Source: Holacanthus passer
Taxonomy: Eukaryota > Chordata > Actinopteri > Pomacanthidae
DNA: 64,000 nucleotides
Assembly: GCA_025331565.1 (NCBI GenBank)
Contig: JAFREQ010000034.1
Span: forward strand, 4,402,001-4,466,000
Reading direction: 5' to 3'
Of this stretch, positions 1 through 12,300 are shown in pieces. The notes below the pieces were generated by a model. That model did not search any database, had not been told where the DNA came from, and was given only the letters and a program-made list of their open reading frames with translations. Within the stretch, counting starts at the first letter, position 1. Each line of letters opens with the position of its first letter. A program made the translations under genes and the position numbers.

Positions 1-320
1 TGGAAATCATTCTATGTTTTTCCACTTGTCAGTTGGAAAACTTGCTAATTATGTGCTCAGACTTCATCTTATTCTTCTCTATCAATATGAATCTTGCAGC
101 TCATGCATCACAAGGTTCAGTGAGTTTGTTAAAAGATGCTCTTCCCTAAGTTTTCTCATGATCCTTAGCACGTCAACTGTTCCCCACCTTTCGGCCTGCA
201 GACTATAGTCAACTCCTCAACCCAGCTTTCCAACAGGTGGTTTTTCTTTTATCCGTACTGTTTTAACCCACAGGACTGCAGCTGACTGGGTGTTGTGCAA
301 TGGACTGTTTTGCACGACAA

Positions 321-690
321 ATCAGAGGAGAGAGGCCATATCTGCGAAAAATGACCTGGTGAATTTGGCTGCAACTTTAACCCCAATCCAATGAGAAGGA
401 CAATGATAGTGTTTGCTCTAATATTTTGTTTAACAGAGAAAAATTAACTTCTCAAACTTGTCTCAGTGCTTTTATACCTTTATGCGTGTGTGTGTGACAC
501 CTGCTTGTAATCAACAAAAAGAGGTCAGAGCACAACCTCTACCGCTTCATCTCTTTGGAGGACACTTCACCACCATCATTTGTCTTTTTCTCCCTGTCAT
601 CTTAGATAACTTCATGTGAATTGCAATTCAATCACTCATGTCCACACTTAATAGATCCTGACAGAATAATGGAGGCAAAGCATAGCAACA
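321..690. repeat. Diverged direct repeat, copy A
   Basis: This segment is repeated with substitutions and small indels at 916-1290. Shared landmarks, in the same order, are an AGAGGA..GCCATA block, GAGAAGGA, TTTAACAGAGAAAAATTAACT, a GT-rich stretch, CACCTGCTTGT, CTTCACCACCATCATT, ATCTTAGATAA, CACTCATGTCCACAC and GAGGCAAAGC. The offset is about 595 bases at the start and exactly 600 at the end. This copy has a much shorter GT run than copy B. Confidence 0.85.
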
Positions 691-700
691 TTTGCTTATT

Positions 701-810
701 CTGAATTTGATGGCAGCAACATGTTTCAAACAAGTCGGGACAGGAGCTGCAAAAGACTGGGAAAGTTGTGGGATGATCCGAAAACACCTGTTTGGAACAT
801 TCCACAGGAA
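701..810 (+). repeat. Teleost interspersed repeat fragment
   Basis: The landmarks are TGAATTTGATGGCAGCAACA, a GTCGGGACAGGAGC-like block, AAAGACTGGGAAAGTTGTGG, and AACACCTGTTTGGAACATTCC followed by ACAGG. I recognise this series from a dispersed repeat found in many fish genomes. The identification is from memory, and I do not assign a named family. It lies between the two copies of the local direct duplication. Confidence 0.65.
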
Positions 811-915
811 ATATCTAGCGGAGGTGAAACAAACAGATCCACACACCAAGTAATTCCCATTAGAAGGATGTTAATGCTGTGACATTTCGAGCACCAGGCC
901 CTTCATCAGACTTAA

Positions 916-1290
916 ACCAGAGGATAGCAGCCATACCTGATATATATGAAGTGGGAATCATGAGAAGGATGATGATAGTGTCCATTATGTTTAACAGAGA
1001 AAAATTAACTTTTCAAACTTATCTCAGTGCCTTCATACTTCATCTGTCATTTGGACACAACTCGTGTGTGTGTGTGTGTGTGTGTGTAACAGAGACACCT
1101 GCTTGTGTTCATCATAGAGAGGTCAGAGGGCAACCTTTACTGTTTCGTCTCTTCAGAGGATGCTTCACCACCATCATTCATCTTTTCCTCCCCTTCATCT
1201 TAGATAAATTCAGTTGATGACTGGAATTCAATCACTCATGTCCACACCTAATAGAACCTGACAGATAAATGCAGGCAAAGCGTATCAACA
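916..1290. repeat. Diverged direct repeat, copy B
   Basis: This is the second copy of the 321-690 unit in the same orientation. Its GT run has expanded to about 12 dinucleotides (about 1063-1087). It is either a local segmental duplication or two neighbouring insertions of one repeat family. The sequence alone does not decide. Confidence 0.85.
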
Positions 1291-1764
1291 TACAGATGCA
1301 TCTGGAAAAACAAAAGAGGGATTCGAATAAGATAAAACCAACGGTAAGGTTGAGGTAGGCGATCCTGTCAGCTTTCTGCAGAGATAACACGTTAAAAAAA
1401 TGGAGTGAGAGTTGAGGAAAGTCTCCTGAAGAACAGATCTTATGGACAGCAGGGCCGGTCTCATGTCATTTAATCCATACTGCCCCCTAGTGGTGCATCC
1501 TCTGGCCTTTTGCAACTGTAAAGAGAGGCCACTATAAAAAAAATCAGTATTGATGTCTGCATTTTACCAGTTTTTATACATATAAGTACACTTTTCGTGT
1601 CAGTGCATATTCTCTCAGCAGCTTCTGTGTTTCCACCAGTTTGAATATTTTTTCATCACTTATTTTGCTTTGCTTTACTGTAAATTGAAAAAAATGAAAA
1701 AAAAAAAAAGACACTTCATGCAAATGAGCAAATGACTTTTGGTCCCATACATTCTCTGCATACT

Positions 1765-1810
1765 GTGAATTTCCCCGCTGTGGGATGAATAAAGGAATAT
1801 CTTATTTTAT
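1765..1810 (-). repeat. Retroposon-like tail, inverted
   Basis: Read on the minus strand this matches the tail seen at 52411-52510: TTTATTCATCCCACAGCGGGG followed by AAATTCACAGTA. The plus strand ends in ATCTTATTTTAT, the remains of a TAAGA-type simple repeat. It is probably the 3' end of a teleost retroposon. Confidence 0.6.
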
Positions 1811-2540
1811 ATTCTAGACTAGTAGAGCCAAAACATGTAATACACAGATAATCTATCAAAAGTAATAAACGAATTATTTTATTAATAAAAAGGAGGAGGA
1901 AAAGTACATGTGTAAATAATAAAAATAATGACGGCTGTATTCCATTTGGCTGCTTCAGTTTCAGGGTCCTGATGTTTTTCGTGCTGACTCACTGTCATAT
2001 GTCTGACTGGGAATAAAACAGAATCGCTGTCATGTTATTAGTAACATCTGTGCTTTTCCTGCTATGACAAGCCAGACTGTCCTGCTGTGAAAAAACCTTA
2101 CTGGGACACCCAAAGGGTTCTTGCACAAACAGCTCCCCTCGCCCACCCCTCATGTGGAGGACTGCGCCCCCCCATTAGACCTACTGACAGGTCATGAGAC
2201 CTCAGTTCCCCCTCCACCCCCCAATGCTGTGTGGGAGCTGATTCTGGGATACAAAGTCAGTTAAGCTGCACTACTTTACTTTGATGAAGTCCAGATCTCA
2301 GTAGCCTGTTGAGGGTTTGCTGAAGTAAATGCCTCAAGGATTTCCTGGGGGGTGATACCTTTTGAAATTACTCAACATCATTTATGTCATTATGTCCTAG
2401 TCTCAATCGATGGATTGATGATCGGTCATGGATTTATGCTTAACCCATAGTCTTCCTTCCACAAATAAGAATGACTGCATGACAAGAACTTATGGTACAA
2501 AGGTTCTTGAAAGTTATCTAAGTTATCATTCTTTGTGCAG

Positions 2541-2546
2541 TTTAAT
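2541..2546 (-). terminator. Possible tmem18 poly(A) signal (ATTAAA)
   Basis: ATTAAA is on the minus strand about 260 bases beyond the tmem18 stop. It is a common variant of the polyadenylation hexamer. No transcript end can be seen, so this is only the nearest plausible candidate. Confidence 0.3.
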
Positions 2547-2803
2547 AACATTAAAACAACATTAAATGCAAAACAGTAAATGTCCTTTGGTCCTCCTAAA
2601 TCTCATTGTGTACAGTATATTCAGCAGCATCTTTTCAACAGCCATCACCAAAAACAGATGTCCTGACCGACATCAATGAACAATCCTTTTACAGTTCCAA
2701 GGAGGAATTTGACCTTCTTCTCCAAAAATCAGGATTAGCACAGCTGAGACACTGATTCTTAATTCCTCCAAATGAAGCCCATTTTTGGACATTAGTAGAG
2801 GGA

Positions 2804-4385
2804 TCAGTCATTCTTCTCTCTCTTCTCTCTGCGGGCCTTTCGCTTGAGCTGAAGTGTCTTCAGCTCAGTCATGGTGGAAAAGGTCCTGTACACCCATACC
2901 ATCTGTCAATGTGCAACACAGACATTCACAGAACAGGCGTTAAGTAGCACCTTTAAAATTTTATTTGATGTGACAAGGGTGAGGATAAAAACTAAAGCTT
3001 ACCACAATGATGACTGTATTTAGCAGAAGAGGAATAGAGTAGACCAAAGATATGAACATGCCCTTGGAATCAAAGTACTGGAAATTAGAAAAGGACCTGC
3101 AAAAAACAAAACAAAACAAAAGGCTTCATTAGATTTTCCTAATTACTCTGTGTGTTCTGTTTTTGAAACACAGACAAACACTATTTCACACACAAAAGCA
3201 CCAAAGTGAAATACTGCTGAACAATGCTCTTACCTCCAGTTCATGGCTGCCAGCTCATTTAGATATTCAGCAGTATACACCAGGCCAACTGTGGAGAGAA
3301 GTAATGTCAGTCATGCCAGAAAATTAGCTTTTGTTGAGCAAATCCAAACAAGGTAAACAAGATTTACTGATACCTTTAACTGGTTTTGAGGTATATCTGT
3401 CTTATTCAGTCTTTAGTTGTAACACACACACTCATCAATAAATAGGTGTCCTTTCCTTTGTTGATTTCAATTAGAATAAAATTTAACTGATTCCCAGGTG
3501 AGAAACCTGAAATTGTAAAAAAAAAAAACCTGTCTCTAGAATGTGTGCATTAAAGTATTTTATGTGCAAATATATGTGCAAACCCACGAAAGCAGTTTTC
3601 TGATGCTCCAGATCAAAGCAACACATTGCACAGATGATATAGAGACATGCTTTTAGAGCACTGCCTGTAATCACCAAGCTTTTTTTTATGTCTTTGTATG
3701 TACTGTATATTATTTTATGCTGTAAGCCCTGATATCACCAATTTGAAATTACTCTTGAGATGCCTGCATTCGGGATATTTACTCTTTTTGTGCAATAATC
3801 CAGTAAATTTGTAAATACTTTTTTAGGTATGCCACTGTGGGACAGGTTTATCTTATCATCTTATTAAAATGATCAAGAATGAGTAAATTAGCTTACTGAT
3901 ATGAAATATAAGTGTTTTGTCACAAGTCTGCCTTCAACTTCAACATACACCAACCTTTGTCAAACAAGTTTTCATTCATGTTTATAATTGTCTTCTCTCT
4001 CGTTCACTCACCCATGAGCAGGAAGTGACAGATCTGAGCTCTGTAGTAGCTGCATGTCAGCACAGTCAGGAACAGACACACAACATGAAACAGCAGCAGC
4101 CCGATGAGCCAAGGCTCCGACCACTGCACCTACAAACAGGACAAACACACATTCAGCAGGTGGGCTTTGATATGTCCAGTGAACTATATCTGCTCCAAGA
4201 GGGCAGCTATGATTGTTTAATCCATCTGTTAGCCGCGATGGCTAACTCACAGCTAGCTACCCCCTCGAGTCAGGACACAAAATGTAACTTACAGACATGA
4301 GAAACGTCCATATCGATGTGATTCTTAAATTGCTGAAGGCATCGATGGGGATAGAGCTAATATTCTCTGCTTTCTGCTCCGACAT
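2804..4385 (-). CDS. tmem18: Transmembrane protein 18
   Basis: Five coding exons: 4293-4385, 4012-4129, 3234-3288, 3003-3096 and 2804-2902. They join in frame to 152 aa; human TMEM18 is about 140. TMEM18 is a small multi-pass protein of the inner nuclear membrane, linked in humans to body-weight loci. Diagnostic residues are WSEPWLIGL before the first membrane helix, AEYLNELAAMNWR, FQYFDSKGMFIS, and VWVYRTFSTMTELK before a basic tail (KRKARREKREK). That tail fits the reported DNA-binding, nuclear-retention C-terminus. Hydrophobic helices are seen at about residues 40-65, 70-85 and 105-125. All introns are GT-AG. The chosen start is the ATG at 4385. The frame stays open upstream to an ATG at 4535, but that extension has no family match. 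The family assignment is firm and the start is less so. Confidence 0.93.
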
Positions 4386-5679
4386 CCTCACAGAAACCTG
4401 GCTCGACAGTGTCTCATGTAAACAAATCAAGAATACGGAAGAAAGGCTTCTGTCGCCGGAGAATGACGTCACAGAGATGACTGGACTAGATATGCTTTTT
4501 AAAAATATTTTACACACTTTTAAAATAACAAACAAGAGCTTTAATAGTTACAATGTAAATGTTATTTTTGTAAATAGATGAAGAAAAAATAAATAATATA
4601 TAAAACGTATTTATACTTTATGCTCAAATGGAAATTTGGTTGTTTTTTTTTTGGAAAATAGTGTGTGTGTGCTTGACTTTGTGTCACTGAGTTAAGTCAA
4701 AGGACCTATTTAGAGAGGAAGGTCATTTACACAGGGAACCTATTTAAGAAAAATCCGAAAAACAAATGAAAACATTTTGGTGCAAAATTTATTAACATTT
4801 TATCACATGCCAACTTACAAATATCACAACTTGCAAAACCTCAAACTGAACAAACTCAAACATGTACAAACAATAAAATGTTTGGGATGCTCAAAAATTC
4901 ACATTATTACATTTCAATCTGAGAATCCCGTTGAACTTGTTAGACCAGTTGCTCCACTCTGAGGAGGAGGCTGGTTTCTTCCCCCCCCCCCGTGTGTGTC
5001 CACATCCTTTCAACCTTGATTTAGTCATCTTTCAAGGCGTTTCACTGATGATCACTTCTATGTCCAGTCTTTCCAGGTATGATTCGCTTTACCTGCAGTT
5101 TCAGTAAATATTCCTGTCCTACTGTAGGCGCCACATTCTCACATTATCCCTCTGCACACATACAAACACCAGCTAGATAGAAAAAAACACACACGGTTTC
5201 AGTATCTAAAATATGGGTTATTAAGTACATGAGCAATATGTAATTTAGGTTTAAAGAGCACATACATGAAGAAGCAATTTTACAGAATAATAATGACTCA
5301 TATACTCATAACTGTATATTTATGCAAATCTGAGCTTTGTGATGGATTTTAATCTTAGTATTTCAAAATAAACAATGAAGCTCAACAACATGTCAGTAGG
5401 AAAAACACAGGTGTCAATAATGAAATTAAGGATTCTTAAAGTCCTCATTAATGTCAAAATATCTGTTGTAAGAAAGGTCTGTTTCACAAAGGCATAACTT
5501 TAACACTCAGTTATCTACAGCAAAATAAGCATATTTCGATTAGTTTGTGAGAACAAATCTAAAAAAGTTATTTCAAATACACAAACATAAACATATTAAA
5601 AGTCTTTGGTCAGTGTCCGTGGGTTCACTGGTATGCACGATATTTGCAAAGAAGCTGGACGAGGCGCATGTGGCTCAGC
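4386..5679. other. Interval between tmem18 and the C1orf115-like gene
   Basis: This contains the tmem18 promoter and 5' leader (about 4386-4540). It probably also holds the 3' UTR of the C1orf115-like gene, which is transcribed from the right. A C11 run lies at about 4980-4990. I see no exon with paired splice sites and family similarity. Confidence 0.55.
4788..4793 (-). terminator. Possible poly(A) signal for the C1orf115-like gene
   Basis: AATAAA is on the minus strand about 890 bases beyond the stop at 5680. If used, it gives a 3' UTR of about 0.9 kb. The evidence is position only. Confidence 0.3.
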
Positions 5680-7681
5680 TCAGGATGTGTTCCTGTGAAA
5701 GTCAGGGACAAAAGTAGCAGCCACTGTGATCGGAGTAGAGTAGCCGACGGCAAAGTTGTACAGGCCGAGCATCAGACACTTCCAGGTGACACGAAGGGCT
5801 TTACCAACATTCTGAAAGACAAACACACACAGATGAGTCATTTTGTAGATTTTAACAATAAGGGAATGAAGGTAAGTAAATATGGATCAAGGTTGAATCA
5901 CAAACTGTTTTGCACCAAATGTGATTGTTTCCCTTACAAAACTCCCACACAACCATTTTTTTATTCTCACATTATTCAGATGATTGTGCTACACAGCTCC
6001 TAAGAATTTGGCAGAATTAGGTTAAAAAAATATGAGAATTAAGAACTGACACAGGATGCGAAATCAAGACAGTTTTAGAACAATAGCACCACAGGAGGAG
6101 AGGGGCAGTCTGCATTTGTCCCTAAAATGAAAACAAAAAAGCCCTGTGAACCATATTGTCTCCTGTCCTCTTTAGTCAGGAAAGGGCTGAGCGGCTGAAG
6201 CGGATACAGGAAGTCAGATGTTTGGGAAAAACAATCCTGCTTCCTCAATGTAGTTTGTAAAAAATGATTCTACTCACTAGGTGGATTTATTAATAATTAA
6301 CTTATTTAAACTTAAAACTGATTATTGAGTCAACTATTAACAAAAATAAGACAGATTGTAAATAGAATAATAATAGTTCAAGAACTAACTATTAACCATT
6401 TTCAAGGTCAAAATGAACTTTCACACTACAGGTATATATAATAGTAGCCTGATAGCATGTTTTCATATATTAATCTTGACCATCAATAACTGATGAGTCT
6501 CAATATAAACAAGAGAACCAGGTCACAGATAAACTGATTGTAGTATGTATGTTGGTTGGGATCAGATTCCATTAGCCATTTACTCACAAATCACACATTG
6601 ATAAATTTAAACAGAAAAAAAAAGAAGATTGGATGTGCAAGTAACTGATGGATGATTTGTAGCGTAAAACGAATTTAATGATTTTCACTCAACTGATTTG
6701 TTGTTAGCTTACTGGTTTCACAGTTGTTCTGATAATCAACAATGTGAATAATTTGAATGAGGCTGTTTGATTGATGCCATATAGAAAACAACCGGAGTTT
6801 ACATTTCAACTTACTCAAATTGAAACTGCAAGAGAAGACAAAAGTCGGATTAATTCAAGAATCCTCATACAAGACATACAATGGATTTGCAAAACATTTC
6901 AAGCAAATTGTTAAACAGCATTTAAACTATATCCTACTTGCTCATTGTAGTGTAAATATGAGGGGGTTATTAAACTGTCTGCTGCTCATTTATGATTTGT
7001 TTTTCTGACATTTTACAAACACTATCAACTAATGAGAGTCTGTTAATGTTCAATATCAACAAGTGTGTCTGGTCACTGATAAAATTACTGGAATACTGTT
7101 GTTAGAGTTCATAATTTGTAATCCATTTCCTTATCAATCACACGTGAGGAGCCTGCAGGTTGTAAAGCAATCTGTCTGGTAAACAAACCGCTCGTGTTGT
7201 GTCTACACACTGTGCCGTATTTATCCAGAATCAAAAGAATTGAAATGGTAAATCTGAATTACAATCACTCACTCTCACGATCCATAAGAACAATGAGGCC
7301 GAAAAAATTGTGGTTCACATCCTGACTTTTTTCCCCCAGTACCATAAGAATACACACACTGTATTTGAATATTAACATTTAAAGACTAACCTTCTTTACT
7401 TTCTTGTACTGTTCCTTCTTCCTTTTCTTCTTTTCTTCTTTTGCCTTGACTCGTGCCTCATCGTCCACCAGTGGCTCGTATCTCTCTGGCAGAAAGGCAA
7501 AATGAATTTCTCTGTGGCTTCTCTCATTTTGTCTGCTGTCGTCGTGTGTGGAGTAATGCAGGCTCTCCTGGTGATCCGCACAGTCCACATGTCGTTGATA
7601 TTTTGCCGCTTGCATGTTCAGAGTCTCTGCTGCTGCTGAATTTCTGTCAAACAACATTGACGGAAGAGATTTGGGCTTCAT
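5680..7681 (-). CDS. c1orf115: C1orf115 (RDD1)-family small membrane protein
   Basis: Two coding exons, 7391-7681 and 5680-5811, join in phase 0 across a GT-AG intron of about 1.58 kb to give 140 aa. The family hallmark IHFAFLPERYEPL lies at about residues 59-71. A Lys/Glu-rich stretch follows (about 78-97). Exon 2 encodes NVGKALR and then a hydrophobic segment containing GLYNFAVGYSTPITVAATF (about residues 112-131). Human C1orf115, also called RDD1 (required for drug-induced death 1), has the same order: HFALLPERYEPL, basic stretch, NVGK, then a hydrophobic tail ending near the C-terminus. RDD1 is reported to act at the membrane on drug transport. That function is known for human, not shown here. 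The acidic and histidine-rich N-terminus is not conserved. It could be a fish-specific paralogue rather than the strict orthologue. Confidence 0.82.
5812..7390 (-). other. Intron of the C1orf115-like gene
   Basis: This single intron has an AAG|GTTAGT donor and a TTTCAG acceptor. It is AT-rich. I see no repeat, RNA gene or additional exon in it. Confidence 0.6.
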
Positions 7682-8406
7682 GTTGTCTGCTTGTTGCAGC
7701 TCTCAGGGACGTAATGAGAAGCACCCCTTTCCCTCTTGAGGTCAGGTATGTTGTCAACAGACGTTATGTGCATGAGTAGAAGTGCATTCCAGTGGACCGC
7801 CTTGTGTGCAGGATTTGGCACGGAGCCCTTAAAGGTCCTTCCTCCTCACAAGACTGACCTTAATAAGTCTCACAGTTTCAAGCTGGATGTTTCAATGCAG
7901 ATCAAATCAACAGGACTTTTATCCAGTGAATAATGAATACAGCTGAGAAACACATCAAGATTATGTGTTTACTACGTCCTGTCACATTGTGGTAAAAAAA
8001 GAAAAAGAACTTGCATTAGGTGCATTCAGTAAGAGACAGACTTGAGGTGGAAGAACTCTCCACTACCATCCTGAAATATGTTTCAGTGCATTGCTCGGTT
8101 TAATATATTGCTTTATTAAATATTGTAACAGTCATTTTGCATGTGTTTGAGCTCAGTGCTATAGTACAAAACATGTAATAGATCTCCTACTAAACAGAAC
8201 AATAAACAATTGTTATTGCTTTCAAAGACAGACAGAGTCCACCTAATGGGTAAAGGACAACACGTGACTGCACTTCTTCCAACGTGTTCCCAGAAGACAG
8301 GAAATCAGCATATGACTCCTGGTCCAGGTGTCTGTCTGGTGGAGGGTCTTTACACCTGCTAGTGGTCTCATTACCTTAACTGATGTTAAATTACCAGCTG
8401 GCAACA
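7682..8406. other. Interval between the C1orf115-like gene and smc6
   Basis: It holds the presumed 5' leader and promoter of the C1orf115-like gene next to 7682, and the smc6 3' UTR next to 8406. No coding similarity is seen. Confidence 0.5.
8112..8117 (-). terminator. Possible smc6 poly(A) signal (AATAAA)
   Basis: AATAAA is on the minus strand about 290 bases beyond the smc6 stop codon, a typical 3' UTR distance. No transcript evidence is available. Confidence 0.45.
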
Positions 8407-9307
8407 CTACTGGTCCTCGTCTTGACTTTTTTGTGCGTTGTTTTGGTCTCGGTCTGGATCTTTGAGACGTAGGATGCGGATGATTCTGCTCTCTGGAAGA
8501 GAACTGAAAGAAAAGAAGAAAACAAAGATGACATGGCTTTTTAAGGTTAAGTGGCTCATGCTTCTTCCCAAGAAAACAAAGCTGAATACTTTATTAAAAA
8601 AAACAACAAACAAAAAAAAAAACAAACAAACATGGCCTTTGCTGTTGAATAATTCACTTCATCATAGCCTATTTACTGAGTGAATATACACAAACTAAGT
8701 CAATAAATCACATGGGTGGTCTAACTGCTTTGACATACAAATATGTAAATGAGTACCTCATGCTCTGTGGGGTGAGGAAAATGAACTGTCTGTAGCGCTG
8801 ACCATCAGCCACCTTTAGCATCATGTCCATTGATATCCTCCTGTTCACCATGTCCTAATCGGACAAAACAAAACCCAAGATTTGTGTTATCTTTTGACAA
8901 ATAAGGCAAAACACAGTGAGACTGCTTATTCAAGTACAACCCTGATTTTAAAAAAGTTGAGATGTTGTGTAAAACATAAATAAAAACAGAACGTAAACTG
9001 ACAATGGTTTTCTGTTACAGTCATGTGTTTCACAGTGTTGAATGCCCATTTAACGCTATGAAACTACAGATGATCACACTATGCATTTGCGTGCACTCAC
9101 ATCCAGACAAACTTAATAAAATAATAATAAATAAGAAAAACAGGCTCTTCTTACCATGTAAACATCAAACTCATCAAGACAGCGGAAAGGCGCCTCTGTG
9201 ATGGCCCAGAGAGAGAGAACAAAGCAAACAGTGGAGAAGGAGCGCTCGCCTCCAGACAGAGAGCGCATGTCATTCAGGTGAGCCTTGTTTCCCTGGCCCG
9301 GCTGCAC
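8407..9307 (-). other. smc6: smc6 exons for the C-terminal ATPase lobe
   Basis: Exons 9155-9307, 8757-8854 and 8407-8503. The first carries the ABC signature and Walker B (LSGGERS ... CLDEFDVYM). The second carries NRRISMDMMLK and RQFIFLTPQSM, with the D-loop and H-loop region. The last encodes a short polar tail (DPDRDQNNAQKSQDEDQ) after RIIRILRL. Confidence 0.93.
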
Positions 9308-12300
9308 CTACAGAAGAGTGCATGAGAAAGCCGTTTTGTATTAGAAATATTTGAAGTGAGCATTCAGAATTCAATGCGTCAGCTGCTGTGTCATTCAGTC
9401 TCAAATGTTCTTCTTACTGAGATGGAGAGGGTTTCATTCTTGTGGTCAAAGGTCATACTTCCAGTGTAGCCTCTCTGGGCCAGCATGCTATCAAAGTAGT
9501 ATTTACAGCGGGCTGAGAGGAACCTAGGACACCAAGAGATGCAGAGATCAAACGGACGAGGAAAGAAGAAAGAATGACAACAATTTGGGGAACACAGGAG
9601 GAGACAGGTGTCAAAATTAAAATGTTTACTTTTTGATTTTGTTAATCCATTAGCCTGAAGAGAAATCTAACAACACAGAACCAAATTCAAGACTTTGCAA
9701 TTTTTCATTTTCTCCATCAATGGCAGCGTGAAGGCCATTCTCTATTTTATAACTTACTTTCTAAGCTCAGCGTAAACATGCAGTCTGCGGTTCATAACAC
9801 TATCCAGACTTTTGATGAAGCTGTTGAGGTTCTTCATTTGATGTGCCATGTTCTTGTAGTTCTCCAGAGCCTCATGATATTGCCTGGATGATGGGAAAAA
9901 GGTAAGAGTACATGTTGATTAGCTGATGCTAATACATGTAGTGATGTTTCAGAACATTAATTGTTACATTATTAATGGATACAATGGTCTGAGCAACATA
10001 CCTCACGACCTCCTCACGGTCCCCCTGTTGTTCCTGCTGGGTACTGATCTTAACCTTGAGACGGCTGATCTCGCTGTCCAGACTCCTGGCTGTCCGTCGA
10101 ATCTCCAGGCGCTCTGGACTGATTTCGGTGGCCTTGGCTACAGATGTCTGAACCGCAGCATGAAAACAAATCAATTTCTGAGACAATGCAGGTGAGACTA
10201 CAATGTACAAAATCTTTATTTAAACAAAAGAAGAAAACACAGCGTACTAGACATTAACACTGTTCCAAGGCTACAAAAGAAACAAAAACATCATTGCTTT
10301 TGTCTGAATATTGCAAATGCTGTACACAATTTTGTAAGCCAAGCGTGCATATAATGACAATACTGTATCTCTCTATAGCATACCTGAAGTTCCTGCTCCT
10401 TGCATTTCAGGTTGGCCTCGAGGGTCTGTATGTTTTGGAGATGGCCACTGCGTTTCTCATCATAGTGTTTCTTGTGATGCTTGTACTTCATCACCTCCTG
10501 ATCGGTCTTACTCAGCTCGTCCTGTATCAGCAAAAAAGGACAAGAGTAACCACATGAGCATCAGCCAGTAGTCAGGGGATGGTGTGAAATTGGGTGAGAT
10601 TTAACAAACTAAAAATTCTTGCAGCTGTTTGGCAGGAAAAGCTTCCCATCAAATCAGAGAACATAAGACAGCACCTGGAATCCAATTTAACCTGATTAAT
10701 ATAAGGATAATGAGAGACTTTTACAGGAGCAGCTGTGAGATATGTTTGCACTGACAACTGCTCTGAACATGTATTTGAAACAGCAAGGCGGCTAAAATGT
10801 GCCACTTTGAGCCCTATGTTCATTGTTACATATGTATCAGTGGACACATCAATATTTGAGCCAATTTGTTCTTGGTCTCCAGTTTTACCTTTTTTGCGTC
10901 GGCCTCCTCAGCAACTGTGTTGATCTGCTCTTTGAGCTTCTTGTACTCCTGCTCCGCCTTCTCGTAGGAGGCCTTTTTCTCAGCCATCTGAGCTCGCGCC
11001 TCATTGCAATGGTCACGTGTGGACGAGATCTTAGTAATAATCTCCTGAAGATCTTCCTCCTGCGGTAGAGTGATGACAGCAGAATTCCATGCAGATCATA
11101 CATTTATTGTGGGACCTTTCATTCAGTCAAAATTCCACATTTTGTGTTCTGTACAAACCAGGGGTCTGAGATCCTCTGACTGAGGCTCCTCCACATGTTT
11201 TAGGTCCATCAGCTCCAGCTGTAGCTTTGTGGCCTTGTCCTAGAACAAATACACAAACTTAAACATGAGAAATTTCATAATCATAGAGTAGAATAAGAGA
11301 CATTTGATTTGGAAATTCATTAATGATTTAGCAGTTTTATTTTTTTCTTTTTCATTATAATTATTTTACATTTACACATCTGTTTGAAATAACAGTTTTT
11401 ATTTTATTATGTAAAAAATCTGACGTAATATTGGTGCAAAAGAAAGAATTTTGAATTATATTGAAACTGAAAATCCAGAAGAAACTCTTCAAAAGTATTT
11501 GACATGTTCCATTTGGAAGACACAACCATTATACTTGTCAAAAACACAGATAATCCAAATGTTAAATGATAATCCACATCTAATGACTTTCAAATAAGAG
11601 TTATAATCCTCATCATTTCATGACATCCTGGGTTCAGAAAGAGGTGAATACTGATTTGAGAGGTAAAAGCATTACTTTGGTTGTCTTCTGCTCCATGTGG
11701 GTTCTTCTCAGCAGCCCTTCGTTCTGTTTGATGGCTTCATCCAACTTTTTCATCTGTTGCTGAAAGTGATTTGATTGAGCATTCTGGTTCTCTATCTCCC
11801 TCTGCATGTGCCTGTGAGAAAAAAGAGGAACAAAGTCATTTTTAAATGCCAAGAGACACTAACGACTTAGCTGGAGACGTCACTAGTGACCAAAAGTAGC
11901 CAGAGGACCCTGAATGACTTGTCAGGTAAAATTAGTTTTACTGCACGTCCACAAACACATATACACACCTGATCTCCTCCTCAACATCTCCCGACAGGAC
12001 GTTGGCTCTGGTCTGATCAGCAGTATAACTGCGGTTATTGTAGATCTGATCTCCCTCCTTTGAGAAGGCCTGGGTACAGTTCTGAGGAGGGCGTTCGCCC
12101 TGCATCACTCTCCGAGCCTCTGTACGATTCTACACACACACACAATAAAACACAAAACCCATGTCAATGCACCAAATCTTCTGAACACTAAAATGATGCT
12201 GGCAAGGTGTTTCCACCTTCCTAGTTAGATACTCTGATACTCAAGATACTCAGTTCAACTAACAGACTTCCTGTACAAAGTGTCACTCTGCCGGCTGTGC

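Larger units (their letters stand above)
1..2803. other. Intergenic repeat-bearing DNA
   Basis: I see no coding exon here on either strand. The open frames are short, lack family similarity and lack paired splice sites. The stretch holds a diverged direct duplication (321-690 and 916-1290), a fragment of a teleost dispersed repeat (701-810), a GT microsatellite (about 1063-1087), an A-rich run (about 1691-1711) and an inverted retroposon tail (1765-1810). C-rich sequence at about 2136-2222 shows no further structure I can name. Confidence 0.7.
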
